From: JAFMDF01 sp964644655
Lineage (GTDB): Bacteria > Bacteroidota > Bacteroidia > Chitinophagales > Saprospiraceae
Direction: 5' to 3'
NCBI GenBank assembly: GCA_964644655.1
Contig: CAZXYA010000395.1
Coordinates: 1 to 8,842 of the forward strand
Length of the DNA: 8,842 nt
In this document: positions 1 to 6,096 of the stretch, piece by piece
Position numbering within the stretch: the first letter of the stretch is position 1
Layout: the number at the start of each line of letters is the position of its first letter
Made by a program: the position numbers and the translations under genes
The notes under the pieces: generated by a model
What the model saw: the letters and a program-made list of their open reading frames with translations, nothing else
Told to the model about the DNA's origin: nothing
Database searches by the model: none

Positions 1-55
1 CTGGATGCTGGATGCTGGATGCTGGATGCTGGATGCTGGATGCTGGATGCTGGAT
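1..55. repeat. Heptanucleotide tandem repeat (CTGGATG)n
   Basis: Seven perfect copies of CTGGATG (1-49) are followed by an eighth copy that breaks off after CTGGAT (50-55). The array runs off the left edge, so its true length is unknown. Because the unit is 7 bases, it is open in several frames and can be mistaken for a small Cys/Trp-rich peptide; no start, stop or family supports a gene here. It is probably a slippage-prone intergenic microsatellite between the previous gene and the terminator at 95. Confidence 0.95.
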
Positions 56-94
56 ATTATAATCTAATCTTTAATTAGTCAATTTTTTCCTATT

Positions 95-132
95 AAAAAA
101 CGGTTATTTATTATTATAAATAACCGTTTTTT
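95..132. terminator. Perfect 16-bp hairpin, bidirectional rho-independent terminator
   Basis: The arm at 95-110 (AAAAAACGGTTATTTA) is the exact reverse complement of 117-132, with a six-base loop TTATTA. The six A at the start and six T at the end give a U-tract on either strand. It most likely ends transcription of a gene left of the window and insulates the gene starting at 373. The stem is AT-rich apart from the CGG/CCG step, so termination may be less than complete. Confidence 0.75.
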
Positions 133-299
133 GGTTGATAGAGAAAGCTATTTTAGGGACGTACATGATTTATCATTTTCTGGTAATTTTATCTCCATTC
201 TAAACAACTTAGTTTGGAGGTAGACTTACTAATCTCTTTTCTGTCTTCGGCTTTACAGTAACTATAATCCAGCGAGCAATTCCTCTTCTTAAAAAGTAA

Positions 300-307
300 T
301 ACATTTG
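300..307 (+). promoter_or_regulatory. Candidate Bacteroidota -7 promoter element
   Basis: TACATTTG matches the TAnnTTTG -7 consensus of the Bacteroidota primary sigma factor. It would give a 5' leader of roughly 60 bases before the ATG at 373. I see no clear TTG -33 element about 19 bases upstream, and such a short motif occurs by chance several times in this AT-rich window. Its position is the main argument. The rest of 133-372 shows no gene. Confidence 0.3.
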
Positions 308-372
308 TATTTTTCCAATTAATGTAGCACCCAAACAGTTAATAATTACAAAAACCTTTATAAAAACTGATA

Positions 373-1986
373 ATGAGGAATTTAAGTCTGACTGTATTTT
401 TCGTAATGCTTTGTAGTACTGTTTTTGGGCAAGTTAATCTGGAATTGCAAGCCAATGTAACCTATCAAGATAGGCTAAGTGATATTTGGGGATATACAGA
501 TAGTTTGGGTAGAGAATATGCCTTAGTTTGTTTGCGAGGAGGCATTGCCATTGAAAATATTACCGATCCCACTTCTCCAGAAAGAATTATTATCATAGAA
601 GGTCCAAGGTCAACATGGCGAGATGCCAAAACGTTTGGTCAATTTGCTTATTTTATTAATGAAACTTCTGGTGGTTTACAAATTATCAACTTAAAAAATC
701 TTCCCGAAGCACCAGATTCAACGGATAGCTATTTTTGGGCGCCTGTTCTACCTGAATTAGGTATGCTAAATACTTGTCATAATATTTACATTGATGAAGC
801 AACGGGTTATGGTTTTTTAGCGGGTTGTAATGTGAATAATGGTGGAATTATCATCCTTGATTTATTTACAGACCCTGGCAATCCGATTTTTGTGAGTGCA
901 GCAGCCCCTGTCTATGCACATGATGTATATACAAGAGGTGATTTTATTTATAGTTCTGATATTTTTGATGGCGCCTTTGCCATACAAGATATGAGCAATA
1001 AGGATAGTATTTTTACCATAAGTAACCAATTTACTCCTCTTGTTTTTACGCACAATGCTTGGTTATCAGACGATAGCAATGTCCTTTTCACTACAGATGA
1101 AAGACAGAATGCCCCCGTTGCAGCTTATGATATTTCTGATATGGAGAATATTCAATTACTAGATGAATTTCGTCCACTAAACTCCCTCAATAGTGGATTG
1201 ATTCCTCATAATGTACATGTCGAAAATGATTTTTTAGTAACTTCCTATTATACAGAAGGCGTTATTATTACAGATGCCAATCGGCCAGAAAATCTAATAG
1301 AGGTTGGGAACTATGATACTTTTAAGGGAGATAATGGTAGTTTTAATGGTGTTTGGGGTGCTTTCCCATTTTTTGACTCTGGAACTATATTAGGTTCTGA
1401 TATTGATAATGGTTTATTTGTATTAAAGCCAACTTATGTCAGAGCTTGTTACTTAGAAGGTTTAGTGGTAGATTCAAGTAGCAATAACCCATTAGAAGGG
1501 GTACAAATAGATATTCTCTCCTCTGATACCAACGAAGCGTTGAGTGATATTACTGGTAATTATAAGACGGGGCAAGTTAGCCCAGGTGTTTTTGATATTC
1601 GTTTTACAAAAGCGGGTTATGAGCCAAAAACAGTAAGTGCAGCATTAAAAAATGGAGAATTAACTATTTTGAATATCGCCCTATCAGAGATAGATTCTAC
1701 TATGACCACTAGTCTACCTCTTTTAACGAATGTAGCCACATTCGAAGCTTACCCAAACCCATTTGTCGAGAATACAACTATTCAATATGAGTTTACGGAG
1801 ATGTTACCAAATACTAATTTGATCGTTACAAATCTTGTTGGTCAAAAAATTAGTCAGCAAAGAATCACAGCAAAAAGAGGCAGGCTAACTATCGGAGAGG
1901 AATTAACCTCAGGTATTTATTTTGTTCAATTAGAAGCAAACGGTCTATTAAGTACCCCAATAAAAATGGTGAAATCTAATAATTAA
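373..1986 (+). CDS. Secreted seven-bladed propeller protein with T9SS type A sorting domain
   Basis: This 537-residue protein resembles the choice-of-anchor B / LVIVD-repeat beta-propeller proteins of Bacteroidota. Residues 1-19 form a Sec signal peptide (hydrophobic run to VFG, likely cut before Gln20). Residues about 25-355 carry seven similar units marked by DIW (37-39), RDA (83-85), HN (136), HD (183), HN (227), HN (279) and NGVW (325-328), spaced 44-53 residues, as expected for a seven-bladed propeller. Residues about 358-437 look like a CarboxypepD_reg-type beta-sandwich (LEGLVVD... SDITGNY... AGY). Residues about 455-537 match a T9SS type A sorting domain (AYPNPF start, NLVGQ, GIYFVQL, terminal Lys-rich strand). 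The protein is therefore probably exported to the surface by T9SS. No enzymatic motif is visible and the ligand is unknown. It appears to be a single-gene unit. The start is chosen because the signal peptide begins directly there; no Shine-Dalgarno site is seen, which is usual in this phylum. Confidence 0.9.
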   Translation: MRNLSLTVFFVMLCSTVFGQVNLELQANVTYQDRLSDIWGYTDSLGREYALVCLRGGIAIENITDPTSPERIIIIEGPRSTWRDAKTFGQFAYFINETSGGLQIINLKNLPEAPDSTDSYFWAPVLPELGMLNTCHNIYIDEATGYGFLAGCNVNNGGIIILDLFTDPGNPIFVSAAAPVYAHDVYTRGDFIYSSDIFDGAFAIQDMSNKDSIFTISNQFTPLVFTHNAWLSDDSNVLFTTDERQNAPVAAYDISDMENIQLLDEFRPLNSLNSGLIPHNVHVENDFLVTSYYTEGVIITDANRPENLIEVGNYDTFKGDNGSFNGVWGAFPFFDSGTILGSDIDNGLFVLKPTYVRACYLEGLVVDSSSNNPLEGVQIDILSSDTNEALSDITGNYKTGQVSPGVFDIRFTKAGYEPKTVSAALKNGELTILNIALSEIDSTMTTSLPLLTNVATFEAYPNPFVENTTIQYEFTEMLPNTNLIVTNLVGQKISQQRITAKRGRLTIGEELTSGIYFVQLEANGLLSTPIKMVKSNN

Positions 1987-2367
1987 GCCTTATTTCTTCA
2001 TCTACGATAAGCAGCTAATCTATTAAATTATTCGTTAAATTAAGGGAATAAGAAATGTATAATTATCTAATTAATTTGGTTGAATTGTGCTTTTATGGTC
2101 AGGTAAAAAAGGGAGATTACGAAAATATTTAAAATAGCATCTAGTTCGTCAAATCCCTGCCTGCGGCAGGCAGGCGAGAATCTTCTATTTTTAGAAAATA
2201 TCTAAACTATTCATTATACTTCCTCAATAACTCTATGAAAAAGCTGTTTTTACTATCTGGCTAAGCACAGACAAAAACAATAGTTTTCAATGCTTTTTTA
2301 TTCCTTAATACTCAAAAAGTTATTATTTTCGCTTTTTTCAAAAATTTAAAGTTAAAAACCTATAAAC
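1987..2367. other. Intergenic region, 381 bases, no gene seen
   Basis: All frames are broken by frequent stops. It contains one GC-rich palindrome (2156-2174, listed separately). A nine-codon frame at 2235-2264 reads MKKLFLLSG then stops; it resembles the start of a signal peptide but has no continuation. The best promoter-like motif before the FKBP gene is TATTTTCG at 2324-2331, one mismatch from TAnnTTTG and 37 bases before the ATG, without a TTG at -33. No convincing terminator follows the propeller gene. Confidence 0.6.
2156..2174. repeat. GC-rich palindrome CCTGCCTGC-G-GCAGGCAGG
   Basis: Two perfect 9-base arms flank a single G, giving a compact 19-base inverted repeat. Its composition (15 of 19 bases G or C) stands out against very AT-rich surroundings. 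It lacks a T-tract and lies about 170 bases after the propeller gene, so it is not a standard terminator. It resembles the dispersed GC-rich palindromes (REP-like) seen in intergenic regions of many bacterial genomes. Dispersal cannot be shown from one window. Confidence 0.7.
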
Positions 2368-2829
2368 ATGAAATATTTATTACCTATCCTATTCCTAGGA
2401 ATACTAATTACAAGCTGTGGCGAGGACGAAGGCCAACTCAGTTATAATGCTCAATTGGAAATAGATGTTGACATTATTGAAGATTATCTAGCAGCTAATA
2501 ATTTAACTGCCGAGACAGGTGAATTGGGCATGAGATATATTATAGAAGAACCAGGTACAGGCGCCAATCCAACTACTGCTTCTACTGTAATTGTAAAGTA
2601 TAAAGGCTATCTTCCAGATGGAACTATATTTGATTCCTCCGATGCTTTTCAAACATCCTTACAATCAACTATTGCTGGCTGGATAGTAGGTATTCCACTT
2701 TTAAAAAAAGGTGGAAAAGGTACCCTTCTTTTGCCTTCTAGTTTAGGATATGGGGAATTTGGCACGGGGCCTATTATTGGCCCTAATCAAGTTATCATTT
2801 TTGATGTCGAGCTTATCAATTTTTTATAA
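2368..2829 (+). CDS. FKBP-type peptidyl-prolyl cis-trans isomerase, single-domain lipoprotein
   Basis: This 153-residue lipoprotein should accelerate proline isomerisation and help fold exported proteins. Residues 1-16 are a lipoprotein signal peptide with lipobox ITSC (Cys17 lipidated), placing it in the periplasm or outer membrane. Residues 34-65 form the N-terminal segment (EDYLAANNLTA... YIIEEPGTG) common in Bacteroidota FKBPs. The FKBP fold follows at about 68-153. The positions equivalent to the FKBP12 pocket are kept: Tyr78, Phe88-Asp89, Ile102, Trp105, Tyr128 and Phe145, so catalysis is plausible. The 40-base gap to the next gene, a paralogue with a nearly identical signal peptide, suggests co-transcription and tandem duplication. 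The ATG at 2368 is supported by the signal peptide; the leader is A-rich with no Shine-Dalgarno site. Family assignment is firm; substrates are unknown. Confidence 0.93.
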   Translation: MKYLLPILFLGILITSCGEDEGQLSYNAQLEIDVDIIEDYLAANNLTAETGELGMRYIIEEPGTGANPTTASTVIVKYKGYLPDGTIFDSSDAFQTSLQSTIAGWIVGIPLLKKGGKGTLLLPSSLGYGEFGTGPIIGPNQVIIFDVELINFL

Positions 2830-2869
2830 AAAGGGCGCATCCATTAAAATAATCAACCATTCTCAAAAG

Positions 2870-3742
2870 ATGAAATATTTATTCTCCATTCTGTTTTTAG
2901 GGATTCTACTAGCTAGTTGTGGTAGTAATAGTAGTAATGATATAGTTCCAGTTCCAGTTCCAGCCGTAGATCCAGTTCAGCAACTAGCTGAAGATAAAAC
3001 ATTAATAAAGGATTATCTAGCAACTAATAATTTAACTGCGGCAGAATCTCCTTCTGGCTTACATTATATTATAGAAGAAAGCGGTAATGGTGAAGCGGTA
3101 ACTGAAAATTCTATTGTTAACGTACTTATAAAAGGTTATTTCCTAGATGGGACTACCTTTGTGCCAAGTCAACCATGTAGTCCATCTACCATTGCATTAG
3201 GAGGTAATCTAATACCTGGCTTTAAAGAGGGGCTACAATTATTTAATCTTGGCGGTAAAGGTACGCTATTATTACCCTCAGCATTAGGTTTTGGACAAAA
3301 TGGAAGTGGGACCGTACAGCCTAATACCGTCATAGCCTTAGATATTGAAATAATAGTAGATCAGCAAGCGTTTGATCGAGCAAAAATTCAAGATTTTTTA
3401 ACCGCAAATAATATCGTTGCCGACTCTACTCTATCTGGTATTCACTACGTCATTACAGAACAAGGATCAGGTGAAAGTCCTACTGGGACCTCAACAGTAA
3501 CTGTAAATTATAAAGGATATTTTGCAGATGGCACAATATTCGATGAATCTAATCCTACTGCTACTTTTCCACTAAATAATGTAATTGCAGGATGGCAGGA
3601 AGTATTGCCTTTGCTGAAAAAAGAAGGCTCAGGTACTTTTTTAATTCCTTCGAATTTGGCATATGGAAATTCAGGAAATAATAGTATACCAGGTAATACC
3701 ATGCTAATTTTTGATATTACTCTGCTTGATTTTAATAATTAA
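2870..3742 (+). CDS. Two-domain FKBP-type peptidyl-prolyl isomerase lipoprotein, first domain degenerate
   Basis: This 290-residue protein is the paralogue of the preceding gene with two FKBP domains. The reading frame is open from 2750, but I place the start at 2870: there the lipoprotein signal begins (residues 1-16, lipobox LASC, Cys17), aligned with the neighbour's start; earlier ATGs lie inside the neighbour. A Ser/Asn and Val-Pro linker follows, partly encoded by three GTTCCA copies (2945-2962). FKBP domain 1 is about residues 76-163 and domain 2 about 205-290, each preceded by the same helical segment. Domain 2 keeps the pocket (Tyr214, Phe224-Asp225, Ile239, Trp242, Tyr265, Phe281). 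Domain 1 does not: the matching positions are Ile87, Phe97-Val98, Ile115, Phe118, Phe141 and Leu157, so it is probably weakly active or a binding/spacer domain. At DNA level, 3011-3039 matches 2482-2510 in the first gene at 28 of 29 bases, supporting tandem duplication. Confidence 0.92.
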   Translation: MKYLFSILFLGILLASCGSNSSNDIVPVPVPAVDPVQQLAEDKTLIKDYLATNNLTAAESPSGLHYIIEESGNGEAVTENSIVNVLIKGYFLDGTTFVPSQPCSPSTIALGGNLIPGFKEGLQLFNLGGKGTLLLPSALGFGQNGSGTVQPNTVIALDIEIIVDQQAFDRAKIQDFLTANNIVADSTLSGIHYVITEQGSGESPTGTSTVTVNYKGYFADGTIFDESNPTATFPLNNVIAGWQEVLPLLKKEGSGTFLIPSNLAYGNSGNNSIPGNTMLIFDITLLDFNN

Positions 3743-3788
3743 TTAAGCATAAAATATTTATTGGCATAGATAGGGGAAACGAAAAGAA

Positions 3789-3826
3789 AAGTAGGCTCGC
3801 AAAACGGTAATTTTGCGAGCCTACTT
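3789..3826. terminator. Perfect 16-bp hairpin after the FKBP genes
   Basis: AAGTAGGCTCGCAAAA (3789-3804) pairs exactly with 3811-3826 around the loop CGGTAA. It starts 46 bases after the FKBP stop codon, so it most likely ends the two-gene FKBP unit. On the plus strand it is followed by CTGTCT rather than a T-run, which is weak for intrinsic termination. On the minus strand the hairpin is followed by TTTCTTTTC, a better U-rich tail. It may act in both directions or stabilise the 3' end of the mRNA. Confidence 0.6.
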
Positions 3827-4092
3827 CTGTCTACAGCTAAATATCGTTAATTTTAAAATGACGGGTTAGTGAGTCTAATCACTAGGAGGTCTATTAAAAT
3901 AAACAAAATTTACAAGGTACTAAAGGAAACGACTTTTTTAACATTTTTTTCTTATATATTTGGAAATACGGTTTTTTTAGTTTTTATTGCGCCAAAAGGA
4001 AGGAAGTTGATAAAGAAGTAGCCCACTCTCCTCAATAAAGAATCGTCAAATCATCGACATTTAATAATATAAGATATATCCAAAAATAATAA

Positions 4093-4131
4093 TTCTTTGA
4101 TAATTAGTGAATTATAATAATCATCAAAGAA
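4093..4131. repeat. 14-bp near-perfect inverted repeat
   Basis: TTCTTTGATAATTA (4093-4106) and TAATCATCAAAGAA (4118-4131) are reverse complements at 13 of 14 positions, with an 11-base loop. On the plus strand no T-run follows. The symmetry and position about 200 bases before the START-like gene are compatible with an operator for a dimeric regulator, a 3' hairpin of a small RNA or a minus-strand terminator. I cannot decide between these. Confidence 0.45.
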
Positions 4132-4237
4132 AATACAGAGTCAATAATTTCATTTTTTTATACAGCATTGATAAGAAATAATTCTAACCAATCGGTATAG
4201 GAATCAATTAAAATTAAACTTAAAATTAAAAAACACC

Positions 4238-4267
4238 TTGACAATTGGTGGTTTGTAGTTTTAAAAT
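4238..4267 (+). promoter_or_regulatory. Candidate promoter of the START-like gene
   Basis: TTGACA (4238-4243) is followed after 18 bases by TAAAAT (4262-4267), and also after 12 bases by TAGTTTTA (4256-4263), one mismatch from the Bacteroidota TAnnTTTG. An AT-rich tandem repeat (TTAAAATTAAA twice, 4208-4231) lies directly upstream where an UP element would sit. Transcription would start near 4273, leaving a leader of about 60 bases. The spacing fits neither sigma model perfectly. Confidence 0.35.
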
Positions 4268-4331
4268 ATAAATTTATTTTTTAGCATTCCATAGATATTT
4301 TCTTTTATCATACTATAAATCTTTTCCGATC

Positions 4332-4715
4332 ATGAAAAGAGTACAAATAAATTTAGAATTTATTTTTCGTGCTTCGCCAACTATACTATATGGTTTTCTA
4401 ACTACTCCTGCTACCTTAATTCGGTGGTTTTGTGATGAAGTAGATATATCCGCAGATGGCATCTATACCTTTGTTTGGGACGGAGCCGAAGAAATTGCCA
4501 CCCTAGTAGAAGATGTTGAAGCAGAAAGGCTTCGATTCAAATGGGAAGAGGCAGAAGAGGAGGAAGAATATTTAGAGTTTAGAATGTCCAAATCCGCCAT
4601 TACAGGTACAACTATTTTAGAAATAACTGATTATTGCGATGAAGATGAGGTGAAAGACACTTCTCAACTTTGGACCGCTCAGATGAAGCAGTTAAAGCAA
4701 GAAACGGGAGGCTAG
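4332..4715 (+). CDS. START-like domain (SRPBCC superfamily) protein
   Basis: This 127-residue soluble protein resembles the short START-like proteins conserved in Bacteroidota, relatives of the AHSA1/Bet v 1 helix-grip fold that binds hydrophobic ligands. The recognisable signature is near the N-terminus: FRASPTILYGFLTTPATLIRWFCDEV (residues 11-36), where the helix after the first strand carries LTTP and the RWFCDEV strand starts. A long acidic stretch (about residues 69-81, mostly Glu) and LEITD...DE (105-115) follow. The end (LWTAQMKQLKQETGG) is the C-terminal helix that packs into the sheet. There is no signal peptide or membrane segment, so it is cytoplasmic. The length matches the family, so it is complete. 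Ligand and role are unknown. It stands alone, with a strong terminator about 95 bases downstream. The ATG start is set by the family N-terminus; no Shine-Dalgarno site is present. Confidence 0.85.
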   Translation: MKRVQINLEFIFRASPTILYGFLTTPATLIRWFCDEVDISADGIYTFVWDGAEEIATLVEDVEAERLRFKWEEAEEEEEYLEFRMSKSAITGTTILEITDYCDEDEVKDTSQLWTAQMKQLKQETGG

Positions 4716-4808
4716 GTGAAGTAGAATCTTCCTATTAAACATTTTAGATATAGTGAAATAATAGGTTTGTTGACTAGATTTCATTAAATGCTTAAAAGAG
4801 GTTTTAAG

Positions 4809-4846
4809 AAAAAGGATCACTTTCGTTTGAAAGTGATCCTTTTTTT
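4809..4846. terminator. Strong bidirectional rho-independent terminator between convergent genes
   Basis: AAAAAGGATCACTTTC (4809-4824) pairs perfectly with 4829-4844 around the loop GTTT. Seven T (4840-4846) end the plus-strand hairpin and the five leading A give a U-tract on the minus strand. It sits between the START-like gene and the YncE-like gene, which converge here, so it very likely terminates both. Confidence 0.9.
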
Positions 4847-4878
4847 ACTTTACTATACGTTTTTATTTAGTAGGAACA

Positions 4879-6000
4879 TTACTCTTTAACCCATAAAGCC
4901 TTTGTCATTCTCTGCGGGTAATCTCCCACTTCAATTTCCTTGACCAATGCTTGTTTTTCATAAGAATAAACAAATACTTTATCCGATTTCCTAGCACTTA
5001 CAAAAAACAAATCGTCCTCAAATCCATTAGTAATCCAGCTTGGTTCAACGCCTGCATCGAGCGTTTTTAAAAGCTGTAAGTCAGGAAAACTCAAGATAGC
5101 CACATAATTGGAAACAGTACCTGCTACACTAATAAAATGCTTGTTTTTTGAAATCCCAATACCATGATGTGCCGCATCAAAAGGATAATCCGCTAATGGA
5201 ATGGATTTGACAAATTCAGGAATAGGTAATTCGACTCGGCGTATTTCTTTACCTTTTTTTACATCATATTCAATTAATCCATGAAAAAAGGATAACTGTG
5301 CATAAATCGTTTGCTCATCAGGCATTATTTTAAAGGGCCGTACACCGTTTGGAAAGGTTAATTCTTTTTCTTTTTGTAAAGTTTTGGTATTGATTACTAC
5401 AATATTATCACTCTCTAGAGAACCATTATACACCTTAGTTTCGGCTTCATTTAGAACGATACTATGTGGTCTTCGCCCCGTTTTATAATCACCAACAACT
5501 TTGCGTTTTTCAAGGTCAATTTTTATCCCTTTTTTATTGGTCAACATCGACACAAATAAGAATCGACCATCCTTGGTTAATACTTGATGATCAGGTCGTT
5601 GTTTGAGCGAAATTGTCCATAATAATTCGCTTGAATTCAAATCAAAAGCGGCAATGTCGGCATAGACAGGTCTGGAGATAATCATTGTTTGACCATCGGG
5701 CAAAATGTCTAAATCATCTACACATTTAGAGCCTAATTTTTTATTGACATAACGGTTAAGGAATCGTTGTCGAATTTTACTTTGTTGAGCTTTATCAGGA
5801 ATGATATTGATGGTTTTGATAACCTCAAGTGAAGTCGCATCAATAATAGAAACTGTTCCCCCTTTATTATTACCGACAAAAATGGCAGGGATGGTGTCAT
5901 TTAGTGCGGAGGTAGTGGAAACGGCTATTAGTATTCCAACGACCACTAAAAATATTTCTCTTAGGCCGTAGATGATAAAATTAGATTTTTCTTTTTTCAT
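4879..6000 (-). CDS. Membrane-anchored YncE-like beta-propeller protein
   Basis: This 373-residue protein has one N-terminal membrane segment and a beta-propeller of the YncE / cytochrome D1-like superfamily. Residues 11-28 (YGLREIFLVVVGILIAVS) form the hydrophobic helix and closely resemble the N-terminal motif of DUF6090 proteins of Bacteroidota rather than an ordinary signal peptide; no clear cleavage site follows, so it is probably an anchor. From residue 38 repeated blades follow, with strands such as IFVGNNKGGTVSIID (40-54), HSIVLNE (179-185), NIVVINTKTL (199-208) and DKVFVYS (340-346), which fit a seven-bladed propeller. The end (GDYPQRMTKAL) is a typical final blade. No haem-binding CxxCH or enzymatic residues are seen, so the role is probably binding or scaffolding outside the inner membrane. 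It lies 96 bases after the aldolase gene on the same strand and has a strong terminator after it. Confidence 0.82.
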   Translation of the reverse strand: MKKEKSNFIIYGLREIFLVVVGILIAVSTTSALNDTIPAIFVGNNKGGTVSIIDATSLEVIKTINIIPDKAQQSKIRQRFLNRYVNKKLGSKCVDDLDILPDGQTMIISRPVYADIAAFDLNSSELLWTISLKQRPDHQVLTKDGRFLFVSMLTNKKGIKIDLEKRKVVGDYKTGRRPHSIVLNEAETKVYNGSLESDNIVVINTKTLQKEKELTFPNGVRPFKIMPDEQTIYAQLSFFHGLIEYDVKKGKEIRRVELPIPEFVKSIPLADYPFDAAHHGIGISKNKHFISVAGTVSNYVAILSFPDLQLLKTLDAGVEPSWITNGFEDDLFFVSARKSDKVFVYSYEKQALVKEIEVGDYPQRMTKALWVKE

Positions 6001-6014
6001 AATATATTGAAGTT

Positions 6015-6033
6015 CATAGGACTACATCCTATG
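6015..6033. promoter_or_regulatory. 7-bp perfect inverted repeat upstream of the YncE-like gene
   Basis: CATAGGA (6015-6021) and TCCTATG (6027-6033) are exact reverse complements around CTACA. It lies 15-33 bases upstream of the minus-strand start codon at 6000, where a repressor operator or a leader hairpin would affect expression. The motif is short, so chance is possible, and no regulator gene is adjacent. Confidence 0.35.
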
Positions 6034-6060
6034 CTATGATATGTCGCCTTGTTGAGGCTA

Positions 6061-6090
6061 AAAGTGATGCAATTTATTCACATCATTTTG
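6061..6090 (-). terminator. Weak hairpin after the aldolase/dehydrogenase gene
   Basis: On the minus strand AAAATGATG (6090-6082) pairs with CATCACTTTT (6070-6061) with one bulged base and an 11-base loop, ending in four T. It begins seven bases after the aldolase stop codon. It is AT-rich and imperfect, so it may only partly terminate, allowing read-through into the YncE-like gene. Confidence 0.3.
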
Positions 6091-6096
6091 AACCAA

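Larger units (their letters stand above)
3743..4331. other. Long AT-rich intergenic region, 589 bases, no gene seen
   Basis: No frame carries a credible protein. It holds a strong hairpin (3789-3826), a 6-bp inverted repeat TAGTGA/TCACTA with six-base loop (3867-3884), a lone TATATTTG matching the -7 consensus (3955-3962), a 14-bp near-perfect inverted repeat (4093-4131), a tandem 12-base AT repeat TTAAAATTAAA[C/A] (4208-4231) and a promoter-like site (4238-4267). The stretch between 3960 and 4200 could hold a small RNA, but I see no recognisable RNA family. Confidence 0.6.

Noticed and set aside
1..55. Tandem repeat as a Cys/Trp-rich peptide gene or a CRISPR-like array
   Set aside because: The unit is only 7 bases with no spacers, and no start or stop delimits a gene.
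862..1053. Open frame of 63 codons on the minus strand
   Set aside because: It lies inside the propeller gene, has no family resemblance and a composition expected from a shadow frame.
2235..2264. Nine-codon frame MKKLFLLSG resembling a signal peptide start
   Set aside because: It stops at once, no second half in any frame continues it, and such short frames are common by chance.
2750..2869. N-terminal extension of the two-domain FKBP protein from an upstream ATG
   Set aside because: It overlaps the first FKBP gene and would bury the lipoprotein signal peptide at residue 41; the start at 2870 aligns with the paralogue.
3508..3702. Open frame of 64 codons on the minus strand
   Set aside because: It lies inside the second FKBP domain and is a shadow of that gene.
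3955..3962. TATATTTG as a definite promoter
   Set aside because: The match to the -7 consensus is exact but there is no -33 element and no recognised gene directly downstream; kept only as a hint for a possible small RNA.
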